Shown: piece by piece, positions 1 through 9,492 of the stretch
Layout: the number at the start of each line of letters is the position of its first letter
Position numbering within the stretch: the first letter of the stretch is position 1
Source: Hyparrhenia diplandra
Lineage: Eukaryota; Streptophyta; Magnoliopsida; Poales; Poaceae
Direction of reading: 5' to 3'
Length of the DNA: 64,000 nt
Assembly (NCBI GenBank): GCA_015847255.1
Contig: JADLZK010012353.1
Span: 62,001-126,000, forward strand
Position numbers and translations under genes: made by a program
The notes under the pieces: generated by a model
Database searches by the model: none
What the model was told of the DNA's origin: nothing
What the model saw: only the letters and a program-made list of their open reading frames with translations

Positions 1-870
1 CCACAGCTGGCTCGCACGAGGTCAGTCGGCACGAGATCCGTCGCCGCCGGAGGTATCCCGCACCTCGCGAGCTGCTGGGGACGCGCCCTCACCTGCCGGC
101 AAAATACCTGCCACCACCGGAGGTTCCTCGCGTCGCCCACGACGCGACCTCGCCTGCCGCCGTCGGGGACGAGGCGTCGAGACCCGCCCCTAGGGCCGTG
201 CCCTCACGAGCGATCTGCACCAGGGGAAGAATAAAGTGTAGCAGCAGGTCGCCATCGATTTGAGTGCCGACGGCGATGAGGAAGGGAGGACCGAGGAGGA
301 GAACGAGCGGACGGAAGGATGAGGCAGGGCGTCGGTGGCCGTGGGTGCTTTTCCCGACTTTTCCTTGTGGCGTGAGTTGTTTTCTCTTTACTTTTTTCCT
401 CTTTTATTTTCGAAAACAAATCAGGTGGCACGGTGCATGCGTGGTGTGCGTGAGTTACTTTCTCTACTCTTTTATTTATTTTTCTTCTTTTATAAAAACA
501 AATCAACAAACACATATAAATAAATAATCTATACATATATCCATAGAATACAATTCTACGAGAAAAAAATATGTATTTATAAAATTCTACGAGCTTCTAT
601 CTCTAAAAATTTATATCCCTATCTTATACCTACAAATCTATATCTTCTTGAAGGTGAGCAACCCATGAAGGCGGATAGACTAGCAACATTCTTGCAAAAG
701 CGGACGCCGAGGGGGATAACTATGAGCTCGTCATGCGCTATAAAATTCCCTGAACTACTCGTGCTTCCCTTTATCGTAAGGCAATAAAAATTATAAAAAA
801 AAAAGATAAAATACAAATAGATAGATAATATTTTTTATAACTTTATTTTTATTAAAATCATATAGTTTTT
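1..870. other. GC-rich then AT-rich stretch, no gene
   Basis: The first 350 bases are GC-rich and resemble 5' gene or transposon leader sequence, but I see no convincing protein in any frame. From about 460 the DNA becomes AT-rich. It probably forms the body of the Helitron that ends at 904. No 5' terminus of that element could be fixed. Confidence 0.4.
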
Positions 871-873
871 TCA

Positions 874-905
874 CCCGTTGCAACGCGACGGGCATATTTG
901 CTAGT
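874..905 (+). mobile_element. Helitron 3' terminus, plus strand
   Basis: A short GC hairpin (stem CCCGT at 874-878 with ACGGG at 888-892) is followed eight bases later by CTAG at 901-904 and then T. This is the canonical Helitron 3' end: a hairpin just upstream of CTRR, inserted before a host T. Grass Helitrons often carry the GCAACG-type hairpin seen here. The 5' TC end was not identified, so only the terminus is claimed. Confidence 0.6.
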
Positions 906-914
906 TATTATAAA

Positions 915-1695
915 CTAGAAAAGTGCCCGCGGCGTTGCCACGGAAAAATTGTATATATGAAGCTCGGTCATGCTTTAACCCCCGTCGCCGTTTGCTTGCG
1001 CTCCTCTTTGTCGAGGTTCACGCCTCGGTGGCCGCTGCTGTTAGCTAGCTCTCATGGCCGAGCTCCACCTTTGCTGCCATCCCGGCGATGCTCTGTGGCT
1101 TGCGGACGTCGCCTGAGCTCCGTGATCGTTAGCGCTCATGCTACATTAAATCTATACCTACTAATAAAGAGAGAAAATTTCTTGACCACAAAATTTCCGT
1201 CTGCCCGTGCAATCCGTGAGCAGCGGGTCAGGAGACGCGATGAGACCCGGCTCGATTTGCTATGTATTTAGTCTTGAAGTGGAGCATATATATATTTTTT
1301 TAGATAAAGATGTGGAGCATATATTTAGGATTGTACTCTATTTTGGTTCCGATCAAAATCATGGTGGCCTCGATTCGGTTCTCTGCTCTTCTGAATTTAT
1401 ATTGGTCTTGATTGATTTGGTTTGGTTTGTAGTTGTGTACCATGTCCGTGTTCGTGTTGGATTGATTTTTTGGAAGGAGATCTGTGTAGGTACTATATCT
1501 TGTTGGAGTCCTGTCCTAATTATATACAGACTCTGAACGCAGGAGGACAGAAAAGATAACAGAATTGGATTTGGATTCGATCATCTCTCATTATCTTGTA
1601 TCGTAGCGAGTATATAAGATGGAGAGAAATCAGGAAGGGTGGAACCAAAGATAGGGGAGACCACGGAAATTTTTCTCTTCATTAGTAGGTATAGA
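915..1695 (-). mobile_element. Probable small Helitron, minus strand
   Basis: On the minus strand the 3' end reads CTAG then T at 918-914, preceded by a hairpin (CCGTGG with CCGCGG, one G-T pair) at about 925-942. A candidate 5' end, TCTATACCTACTAATGAAG, lies at 1695 reading leftward. A nearly identical plus-strand copy of that 5' sequence sits at 1151-1169, making an inverted pair. The base before the 1695 end is T rather than the usual A, so the 5' boundary is tentative. No Rep/helicase is present, so the element would be non-autonomous. Confidence 0.4.
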
Positions 1696-1998
1696 AAGGG
1701 GAAAAACCAATACAAAGCTCCCTCAGGAAACAGAAAAAGGAAACACAGAAAGTAAGGAGAATTACACATAATTAAGCTTGTAGCCATAAATCTATTTGAG
1801 GTTGATCTCGATCTTTAGAATAATAAATAAGTAGAGGAAACAAACGGCTCTTCTTTGATCGAAGATGGATGTGCGTTGCCGGCTGAAGATGACATCATCA
1901 TTCCGATCGAATTGTCACCAGATGGATCATGGTGATGTCACAAACACGGATTTGATCAACACACAAAAAGAATACAGAAACGACAATCAATACACTAA

Positions 1999-2614
1999 TT
2001 AAAGGAGGTCACCAGGGCCGTCATTGTCGTCTGGTAAGAAGACAAATGTAAGCTCAAAATTCCCAATTTTGACAAGAGTCCAGATATCATGAAACTTGTC
2101 CACGATGCCGGTCTCCTCAGCTGAAGTCGTCTTGTTCCAGCAGTCCTTCACGCAAGCTGGTGGTCTCTCTTGTTGTTTGAACTTGGCTCTCACAGCTCTA
2201 ATAATGGGGAGGTAGTTCATCATGTCGTCCTGATGCCCAGTAGGGAGATTGACCAACACCTCGGCCATTTCATCGATGTTGGCGGCGCAGACCTTGAGGC
2301 AACTGGAAGGCTTGCCCTTTGCCGCAGCAAGCAAGGTGTCAGCAGCTCCCTTGGCCTCTGTTGTCTTTTGGCAGCAAGATGCAGGCACAATTCGGCCACC
2401 TTGCCAAATTCTTTTTACTTCAACCTCTTGGATCCCTGGGACGGACTCAATCACCTTGATGCACGACGGAGAATATGATTCTATGTGGCACCATCTCTGG
2501 TACTTTTCTGCTGCAGCTGCAGGGGCTGGTGTTGTTGGCACGCTACCGGAGTCGACGACGAGCAGTAGGAGGGGGGAAAAGCAACAGGAAGCTATTAGTA
2601 GAGGAAGAAGCCAT
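1999..2614 (-). CDS. Small Cys-rich secreted protein, prolamin-like (ECA1-type) candidate; frameshift in signal peptide
   Basis: The ATG at 2614-2612 opens a Ser-rich then Leu/Val-rich N-terminus typical of a signal peptide. The mature region, in another frame, runs about 180 codons to TAA at 1999. The two frames meet at a run of six C on the coding strand (2571-2576 on plus). The mature part has Cys-Ile-Lys...Val-Pro-Gly, then a Cys-Cys pair about 30 residues later and further Cys near residues 81, 85, 129 and 133. That spacing resembles plant prolamin-like/ECA1 gametogenesis-related secreted proteins, some of which act in egg-cell and pollen signalling. Family assignment is by pattern memory only. 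The frameshift is either a homopolymer base-calling error or a real disabling change. No intron is needed. If the protein is functional it is likely exported. Confidence 0.55.
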
Positions 2615-3278
2615 GGTGCCTAGCTATTCGTTGTTTTGTTGGACGAATGCAATGACGATGGATTCTATATGAGTACCTTACTTATAGGTCAATTCACCGT
2701 CTATTTTTGGAGGCCTGCACACTGAGTTTGTGGCAGACATGCGCTCGATCGATCAGAGTTTGTGGCATTGTTGGCTTTGCATGTATACAGCAACGCGAAG
2801 CTATAATGGGAGAAGTACGTGCATGGAGAGCGATCGACCTAGCTCATGAATATATGGCCTACCTCACAAGTGTCTTCTATTTGGCTGCTATTTTGGGACA
2901 TTATATATATTTACCGTCCACTGATAACTAACAACAACAGCCACATATGATCTGCCATTGTGGGGTCGCTTGGAGCTAGAGGAATATGTCCAATTAAGGT
3001 GTCTGTTGTCTACCACAAGTTTGTGTGCGAGAGGTTGATCAGAGCAGTTGCATTGCATCTGCTTGGCACCAATAGCACAAAAATTGAGGAGGATTAAATT
3101 GTGCAGGAGATGAAAAGTGTCGGCGGCAGTGACTGACTTGAATCCTGAGAAAGAAAAATAAAAGACGAGCAATTGAATAACTACTAGCAACAAAACGCTT
3201 GTAAATGTAAGTTACCATAACACTTCTATATGCACTACATTGTTGGACCAGTGATCACAGTGCTTGTGTGTGCATCAC
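2615..3278. other. Upstream region of the Cys-rich gene, no clear gene
   Basis: This holds the presumed promoter of the minus-strand gene. A 101-codon minus-strand ORF at 3193-2888 begins with a hydrophobic signal-like segment and has three Cys. It has no recognisable family, so it may be chance or a small secreted peptide. I do not call it as a gene. Confidence 0.3.
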
Positions 3279-3610
3279 TCTTTTTTTTTTTCCTCTCTCG
3301 AACGTGCCATTCATTAATTAAGCAGAAGTGGAGTTTTTACAAACACCACCAGATCGAGCTGACACATTAGAGATTACAAAAGAAAAACAACTTAGCGACC
3401 ATGAGGGTGATCAAGCCTAGGGACAAACGCAGCAGGCCCTGAACTCAGTGGCTAAACAAAGCGTCATGCTCGAAGCCAGAGTCAGGTTCAACTCCATGGC
3501 CACTGGATTGAAATCTGGAGCGAAGAGCGCCTGATCAAGGGCTATCCTGTTTGGAAGGCGGCAACGGTGCCGCAAAGAGGGCCTTGATGCCATCCACCGG
3601 ATTGGAGGCC
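3279..3610 (-). mobile_element. LINE-like 3' tail, antisense
   Basis: A poly-T tract at about 3281-3291 is followed by CTCTCGAACGTGCC and CATTCATTAA. The same opening motif recurs at 15019-15050, where the insertion has LINE-type TSDs. Read on the minus strand this is the 3' end of a non-LTR retroelement finishing in poly-A. Its other side is interrupted by the Copia composite at 3616. Similar non-coding sequence may resume after 9133. No reverse transcriptase is visible. Confidence 0.45.
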
Positions 3611-3615
3611 TTGGT

Positions 3616-3834
3616 TGTTGGGTTTAGTCCCACATCGGTAATCGATGGTGGGGGAGCACAACATATAAGGTGGGGCAGTCCTCACCCATTAGGCTAGTCT
3701 TTTGGGTTGTGTAGGCCCAAGGCCTGTGTATGTTGTGCGTTATGTGGGCCCGGGGGAGCGGCACCGGCAGATGGGTCGGGCCAGCTCCAAGGAACCTAGC
3801 GGCACCGGCAAATGGGCCGGGCCCGGTTCCAACA
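3616..3834 (+). repeat. LTR-A copy 1
   Basis: 219 bases, TG...CA, beginning TGTTGGGTTTAGTCCCACAT and ending GGTTCCAACA. The internal TATA-like CATATAAGG is shared by all four copies. The following primer-binding site is damaged here compared with copy 3. Confidence 0.85.
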
Positions 3835-4044
3835 AGTGGTTATGGGCCCACCCCACGCTTCCGCTGCGTGCGACCTTTAAAAGATCTCGGTAGGTTACAC
3901 ACACTGACGAAGCCCGCTATGAGCGGGGGGCCGTCAGGCGACGAAGTCCGCTACGAGCGGAGGGCCGTCATTGACAGACGTCTTGGCCACACAAAGAGTG
4001 TGAGCCGACAAGAGTCTGGTCCGATGTGTGACTACGGGGGAGAT
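3835..4044 (+). mobile_element. TRIM-like internal region 1 with two tandem hairpins
   Basis: This 210-base non-coding region between LTR copies 1 and 2 ends in the polypurine tract GGGGGAGAT. It contains two hairpin units 34 bases apart: CCCGCT-ATG-AGCGGG at 3913-3927 and TCCGCT-ACG-AGCGGA at 3947-3961, each followed by GGCCGTCA. The only coding potential is chance. The region has the minimum cis-signals of a terminal-repeat retrotransposon in miniature. Confidence 0.7.
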
Positions 4045-4232
4045 TGTTGGGGTTAGTCCCACATCGGTAATCGATGGTGGGGGAGCACAACATATAAGGT
4101 GGGGCGGTCCTCACCCATCAGGCTAGTCTTTTGGGTTGTGTAGGCCCAAGGCCTGGGTATGTTGTGTCTCGGTGGGCCTGTGGGGAGCGGCATCGGCAGA
4201 TGGGCTGGGCCAGCTCCGGGGAACCTAGAGGC
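4045..4232 (+). repeat. LTR-A copy 2, 3' end damaged
   Basis: Follows a polypurine tract and matches LTR-A up to about 4232. A short stretch of the LTR (CTCGGTGGGCCTGTGGGGAG) is then repeated, after which homology is lost. The copy therefore lacks the normal CCAACA end. Confidence 0.75.
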
Positions 4233-4335
4233 TCGGTGGGCCTGTGGGGAGTTACATCGATACGTAAGGGGTGCCATCGCGGTTATCGGACTGTCTCGGA
4301 TTTATCGGACTCGACAAGATCGCTTTCAGCCTGGA

Positions 4336-5915
4336 TTACGGTGGTGTATGTTTGGTAGCAGCCGAGGAACCAAGCTCGGCGGAGCGTGCTTTGACGTAAA
4401 GTCGGGCCGGAGAGATGCGATGCGAGCAGAGATGCAGGCCATTGAGGCAAATCGAACTTGGGATGTCGAACTTCCAAGGAATCAAGGCGATTGGCCTCAA
4501 GTGGGTTTTTAAGGTAAAGAAGGATCCCGATGGCAACATTGTTAAGCACAAAGCCCGGTTAGTAGCAAAGGGATATGCGCAAAGCGCTATGGTGTGGATT
4601 TTGAGGAAGTTTTGCACTGTTGCCCGGATAGAAACAAGTGAGGGTTTTGTTGGCTCTTGCAAAGACACGGTGGTTGGGAGGTCCATCACATGGACGTTAA
4701 ATCTGCATTCTTGAATGGTGATCTCATGGAGACAGCCTTCACGCACAAAGCAACCACCGGATTTGTTGTTGGCAAGGGTGACAAAGTTCAAGCTCGAAAA
4801 GCACTATATGGATCGCGTCAGCACCTCGTGCATGGAACTTCAAACTCGATAGAGAGTTGATGACTTTGGGTTTTGTGAGAAGCAAGTTGGATAATGCCGT
4901 GTATAAAAGAGGAAGCAAGGAGTCTCTTCTAATTGTTGGAGTATACGCCGATGATCCGATCATCTTGGGACCAAAGATTGAGGACATCAATCGGTTCAAG
5001 GAGGAGATGAAAAGAAATTCAAGATGAGCGACCTCGGACTTCTCGGCTACTATCTTGGTATAGAGGTTAAGCAGGAAAAGGAGGGATAACGTTGAGCCAA
5101 GGATCTGGCGCGTTGAAGATTCCGAGAGTGCTGGGATGCAGCAATCAGAATCGTCCGACACGCCGATGGAACCACGGTTCAAGCTTGGCAAAGGAAAAGA
5201 CTCGAAGCTTTGAATGCGACGGCATACGGGAGTGTGATAGGAAGCCTCGTGTATTTGGTAAATACCGTAACCGGATTTGGCATATGCGGTTGGAGTAGTG
5301 AGCAGGTACATGGAGGCTCCCCGAAGGCACACATTGGGCAGTCATTGCCAAGCGTGTTCGAGATATGTGAAAGGCACCATCGGCTATGGTTGCAAAATTT
5401 ATGAAAAAGGGACCGAACCGAAGCCGGTCTTGCTTGGGTTCGGTGATAGCGATTTTGCCGGAGATTCAAGAAGATAGAAAGAGCACAACAGGTGTGATCT
5501 ATTTTCTTGGAAGTAGCTTGGTGACTTGGGCATCTCGTAAAACAAAAAGATTGTCGCCTTATCATCATGTGAGGTGAGTATGTGGCGGCACCGCCGCAAA
5601 CTGTCAAGGTGTTTGGTTAAGCCCGACTCATGGTCGACTTGTTGGGAACGAAGGAGGCACCGGTCAAATTGTTGATGGATAACATGTCCGCAATTGCGTT
5701 GAGTAGGAATCCAGTTCATCATGATCGCAGCAAACACATTGACACCGTGTACCATTTCATACGCGGAGTGCATCGAGGAGGGCGAGTGGAGATTGAGCAT
5801 GTCGGGACTGCTGGACGCCTTTTGCCGATATATTCACGGCCGCCGGGCGTGTCAAGTTTGTTGAGCTGCAAGACCGCTCTTGGTGTCGTAGATGTGCAAC
5901 AACTTAGGGGTGATT
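4336..5915 (+). pseudogene. Copia reverse transcriptase and RNase H, degraded (element B)
   Basis: Broken Ty1/Copia polymerase in several frames. In order: the pre-RT segment DAMRAEMQAIEANRTW near 4413-4461; WVFKVKKDPDGN and KHKARLVAKGYAQ near 4503-4585; motif A-like DVKSAFLNGDL near 4692-4724; the catalytic YADD at 4944-4955; and RNase H pieces STTGVIYFLGSSLVTWASRK near 5482-5541 and MDNMSAIALSRNPVHHDRSK near 5674-5735. It ends beside a polypurine-like AGGGGTGAT and LTR-B. Many frameshifts and stops mean no activity. The segment that should precede it, the integrase, lies to its right at about 7.6-8.5 kb. Confidence 0.85.
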
Positions 5916-6330
5916 TGTTAGCTTAAGTGTTGCAAGAGTGCATCAGGTCTTCGTTACTAGAGTCCATCCGTGTTACAATCGTAAAGTCTAGTGTGTTTAG
6001 GAGTAGGACTTGATCAATGTCGTGCTTGGTCATGTCGTACTTGAGTCGGTTTGTAACTCCACGCCGTGACGTTCTAGGCGCATGAAACGTGTACCACTCG
6101 GAACGGTGTCCCGTTCCCGCGGCGGCACGGCGTGGGGGAGGCTCACGATATATATATGAAACAAAGGTGTCGTGAGGGGCTGCGGGTTGGGCAGCAACAA
6201 ATATTCTATTTGCCTGTGTTCTTGTTTTCTCTAGTTTCAATCTACTCATTTGTTTCACCGCGGTCACCGCGACGCCGACGTTCTCAACGATCTCGACGTT
6301 CCAAGCTGATCGGTAGTGGTCGTTCCAACA
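5916..6330 (+). repeat. LTR-B, shared by two halves of a permuted Copia
   Basis: 415 bases from TGTTAGCTTAAG to GTTCCAACA. It is preceded by a polypurine tract, as a 3' LTR would be, and followed at about 6332 by CGGTATCGGAGC, a close match to the initiator-Met tRNA primer-binding site, as a 5' LTR would be. It contains a TATA-like GATATATATATG near 6147. One LTR thus serves both the RT-RNase H half on its left and the Gag-integrase half on its right. No second LTR-B is seen. Confidence 0.75.
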
Positions 6331-6431
6331 ACCGGTATCGGAGCTTTGGAGAGGACGTTCGGTGGTGCCGAGAGGTTGTAGAGGAAGGGGAGGAAGCCGT
6401 TCATCAAGATACGCAAGGAGTTCGCGGAACA

Positions 6432-7330
6432 CAAGTGTGGTCACCATGGGCGACGGCAAGACCGATATGGACAAGACGCTCAGTCCGACCGCGAATTTGA
6501 CGTGGCGGTGCTAACCCGATCAAATTATCGGGGTTGGGCGTCACACATTCAGTGCAATCTTGAAGGGTTGAATCTTTGGGATGCCGTCGAGAAAGGTGAG
6601 AAGGCGGAGAGACGTCAAGATCGGTTGGCGTTGGGATCTATGCCCGGGCGTTCCACAAGAGATGCACTCCATGTTACTCAACAAGAAGAGGCGAAGGATG
6701 CTTGGGAGGCAATCAAGACCATGCGTCTTGGGGCGGACCGTGTTAAGGAAGTCAATGCACGAAGCTCTTGGGCGAGTTTGAGGCGATGGCGTTCAAGCCC
6801 GGGGAGTCTATTGACGACTTTGCACTCGTGATAACCAAGCCGGTTCTTGATCTGCGCGGTCTCGGTGAGGAGAGCGTGATCGATACAAGGGTGGTGAAGA
6901 AATTTCTCCGTGTAGTGCCCGTGAAGTACTCTCGGGTAAAGTGGGTCGCCGAGATGGTCAAAGATCTCAAGACTCTCACCATTGAAGATCCGGTGGCACA
7001 TCTCGGGGCGGGCCGAGGAGAGATTTGATCCATCAATTGATCAGGTCACGAGAGAAGGCCGGGAAGCTCTTGTTGACGGAGGAGGTGGGCTGCAAGGAAC
7101 AAGAGTAGGATGGTGACAGAACCATCGGCTCAAACTCCAGGGGGAGTGGAGGAGGAAGCTATCGTAACAAAGACAAGAAGCACCGGAAGCCACGTTATAA
7201 CAAATCAAGCGATGGCGACGCACAAGAACCTGGTCTGAACTCACGTGGAACGCCAAAGCGGCGTGGCAAGTGCGCGGGAAGTGTGGTGTCTATGGGCACC
7301 GGGCGAGAGTGCAAGAAGAGGACGCAAGGG
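6432..7330 (+). pseudogene. Copia Gag polyprotein, degraded (element B)
   Basis: The likely start is at 6446 (MGDGK...), followed after a frame change by LTRSNYRGWASHIQCNLEG and LWDAVEKG, the usual N-terminus of plant Copia Gag (UBN2 type). EAMAFKPGESIDDFALVI and RVVPVKYSRVK follow at about 6781-6950 in another frame. A remnant of the CCHC zinc knuckle is near 7260-7320 (GVYGHRAR retained). Frames switch at least three times. The order after LTR-B and the primer-binding site is correct for the start of a Copia element. Confidence 0.8.
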
Positions 7331-7639
7331 GAGAAGCAAGACGTTGCTCATCATGTAAATAACATGTGGTGAGAACGGGCTCGCCGGGCCGCGCGCAGGT
7401 CTCCAATATAGTGCGTCATTGTGGAAGCTAAACCCCGCGTGTCTTCCTTAATCAAGATCGTGTGCACCCAATGATCTATGATGCCGAACTTGGGTGCTTG
7501 ACACGGAGCAACAAACCACATGACGGGGTGTCGGGAATCTCTAGCATCGTTGGATGAAACGATCAAGGGGGGCGTGAAATTCGGAGACGGCTCCAAGGTG
7601 GAGATCTGCGGGATCGGGCGGTAACTCTCGTAGGGAAGA

Positions 7640-8507
7640 ATCAAGATCACCGAAGTTCTACCGAGGTATACTACATACCATCTCTCCGTTGCAACATTGT
7701 CGACCTTTGGACAGCTCGAGGAATTTGGATGCCGTGTGGAGATCGACAAAGGAGTCATGACGGTTTATGAACGCTCACAAGGAGGACTGAACATGCTGAT
7801 CAAGGCCGAGAGGAAGAATAGGCTGTATGTCATGAACGTGAATCGACAAAGACCGATCCGTTTTGTCGTCCAAGATGGATGATGATGCCCTGCTCGCACG
7901 CACGCGGTTTGGACACTGAATTTTAGGTAAACCGTGACCTTGGACGTAAGAAGATGGTGGAGGGGATGCCTTTGATCCAAAGCGGTGAACAGGTTTGTGA
8001 TGGGTGTGCATTGGGAAAGACTTTCGGTTGCGTTGCATATGCCAAGAAAGTTGGACCGGGGTCACTAAGCTAGCTGACAGGACTATTCCTGGAATTTTTC
8101 TCGGATATGAACAAGGTTCTAAGGCATACAGGGTATATGATCCTGTGAAGAAGCAATTACTAATCTCTCGGGATGTGATCTTCGATGAAAAGAAGAGTTG
8201 GAGTTGGGGGGTGACAGGAACAGAAGCAACGAGCACATCAGACAACGGCAGCATTGATTCAACATTCAGTTATCCTGACGACCTTACTGTAGCTGGTCCG
8301 ACATTGGACGAAAATTCAGATTTGTCAGGCGATACAGGCACTTCAGGGTCAGATTCTGAGCCGGGCTCGTCTGTTCCATCAACTCCATCTCTCGGGGGTG
8401 CTAGTGGATCATCACCACATACCCCGGTACAGTCAAGTGGTGGTTCGACTGGTAATCAGCAGATACAATGGGCCACTCCACCTACTGACGGCGACATCGA
8501 TGGCGGG
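7640..8507 (+). pseudogene. Copia protease-side/integrase fragment lacking the catalytic core
   Basis: The pre-integrase region (RLYVMNV) lies near 7820-7842. The end of the zinc-binding integrase N-domain (GEQVCDGCALGK) is near 7987-8022. The sequence then passes within about 40 bases to GIFLGYEQGSKAYRVYD, LLISRDVIFDE at about 8092-8190, which belongs to the integrase C-terminal side. About 130-150 residues of the DDE core are therefore missing. A Ser/Thr/Gly-rich linker follows to 8507, where GGGGGAGAT leads directly into LTR-A3. Confidence 0.8.
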
Positions 8508-8513
8508 GGAGAT

Positions 8514-8731
8514 TGTTGGGTTTAGTCCCACATCGGTAATCGATGGTGGGGAGCACAACATATAAGGTGGGGCAGTCCTCACCCATCAGGCTAGTCTTTT
8601 GGGTTGTGTAGGCCCAAGGCCTGTGTATGTTGTGGCTCGGTGAGCCTGTGGGGAGTGGCACCGGCAAGTGGGCCGGGCCAGCTCCAAGGAACCTAGCGGC
8701 ACCAGCAAATGGGCCGGGCCTGGTTCCAACA
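8514..8731 (+). repeat. LTR-A copy 3
   Basis: 218 bases, TG...CA, preceded by a polypurine tract and followed at 8734-8746 by TGGTATCAAAGCC, a good match to the plant initiator-Met tRNA primer-binding site. This copy best defines the LTR-A family ends. Confidence 0.85.
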
Positions 8732-8909
8732 AGTGGTATCAAAGCCAGGTCCAGTAAGAACCCGGAACAGATCTCGGTAGGATCACACACTGGCGAAGCC
8801 CATTACAAATGGGAGGCCGTCAGGTGACGAAGCCCGCTATGAGCGGGAGGCCGTCATTGACCGACATCTTGGACAAGAGTCGGGTCCGATGTGTGACTAC
8901 GGGGGAGAT
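8732..8909 (+). mobile_element. TRIM-like internal region 2 with covarying hairpins
   Basis: 178 bases between LTR copies 3 and 4, holding a primer-binding site, two hairpins and a polypurine tract (8901-8909) and nothing else. Hairpins are CCCATT-ACA-AATGGG at 8799-8813 and CCCGCT-ATG-AGCGGG at 8833-8847, again 34 bases apart. With its LTRs this would be a 615-base TRIM-like element. It cannot encode a protein and would depend on an autonomous Copia. Confidence 0.75.
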
Positions 8910-9128
8910 TGTTGGGTTTAGTCCCACATCGGTAATCGATGGTGGGGGAGCACAACATATAAGGTGGGGCAGTCCTCACCCATTAGGCTAGTCTTTTGGG
9001 TTGTGTAGGCCCAAGGCCTGTGTGTGTTGTGGCTCGGTGGGCCTGTGGGGAGTGGCACCGGCAGATGGGCCGGGCCAGCTCCAAGGAACCTAGCGGCACC
9101 AGCAAATGGGCCGGGCCTGGTTCCAACA
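8910..9128 (+). repeat. LTR-A copy 4
   Basis: 219 bases, TG...CA, ending CCAACA and followed by the right-hand TSD TTGGT (9129-9133). It is very similar to copy 3. Confidence 0.85.
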
Positions 9129-9133
9129 TTGGT

Positions 9134-9492
9134 CTTGATAGCCAGTCTCCAACTCTGACGCCACACTGTTGCAGGTGTCCTGAGCTCCTTAGCCTCGGCT
9201 TACCGATCAACGGTGTCTCAAAGCGGGTCCAATTGTGCCAACAGTCACACGTCAGCTCATCTGATGGAGGTTGATGAGCGTTGTTGCCTTGGTCGTTGGT
9301 CGGTGACCCGTGACAGCTGAAGCTCCATAGCCTCTGAAGCCTCTAAAGCCTGCAGGTGACCACGCGACGAGTCTAGGATAGGCAGTTCGTTGATGCCTGT
9401 ACCCCGAAATTCAGCGGGGATGACCCCTGGCCGAGTGAGCGCCTAGCTGAGGCAGGATCGGATCCTCTGCCACCTCTCGGCTGAGCCTCAAC
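9134..9492. other. Unassigned sequence between Copia block and NLR relic
   Basis: No ORF or element ends were recognised. It may continue the LINE-like sequence interrupted at 3611, since the TSD shows the two flanks were once adjacent. Confidence 0.3.

Larger units (their letters stand above)
3616..9128 (+). mobile_element. Composite Copia block bounded by TTGGT TSD
   Basis: The whole block starts with TGTTGGG and ends with CCAACA and is flanked by the same five bases, TTGGT, at 3611-3615 and 9129-9133. Inside, in order, are LTR-A1, a short internal region, LTR-A2 (3' end damaged), Copia RT and RNase H, a different LTR (B), Copia Gag, protease-side region and integrase fragments, LTR-A3, a short internal region and LTR-A4. 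The order pol-LTR-gag-integrase is permuted relative to a normal Copia (gag-PR-INT-RT-RH). All coding parts are plus-strand and broken. A single outer TSD means the block entered this site as one A element that later grew by recombination. Confidence 0.8.

Noticed and set aside
20..50. GGCACGAG near the start resembles a cDNA-library adaptor
   Set aside because: The adjoining EcoRI part is absent and the sequence continues as ordinary genomic DNA.
2888..3193. Minus-strand 101-codon secreted-like ORF as a gene
   Set aside because: Only a hydrophobic start supports it; no family, no conserved copy, AT-rich context.
3905..3970. Hammerhead ribozyme (retrozyme) in the TRIM-like region
   Set aside because: The required CTGATGA and GAAA core boxes are not both present around the hairpins.
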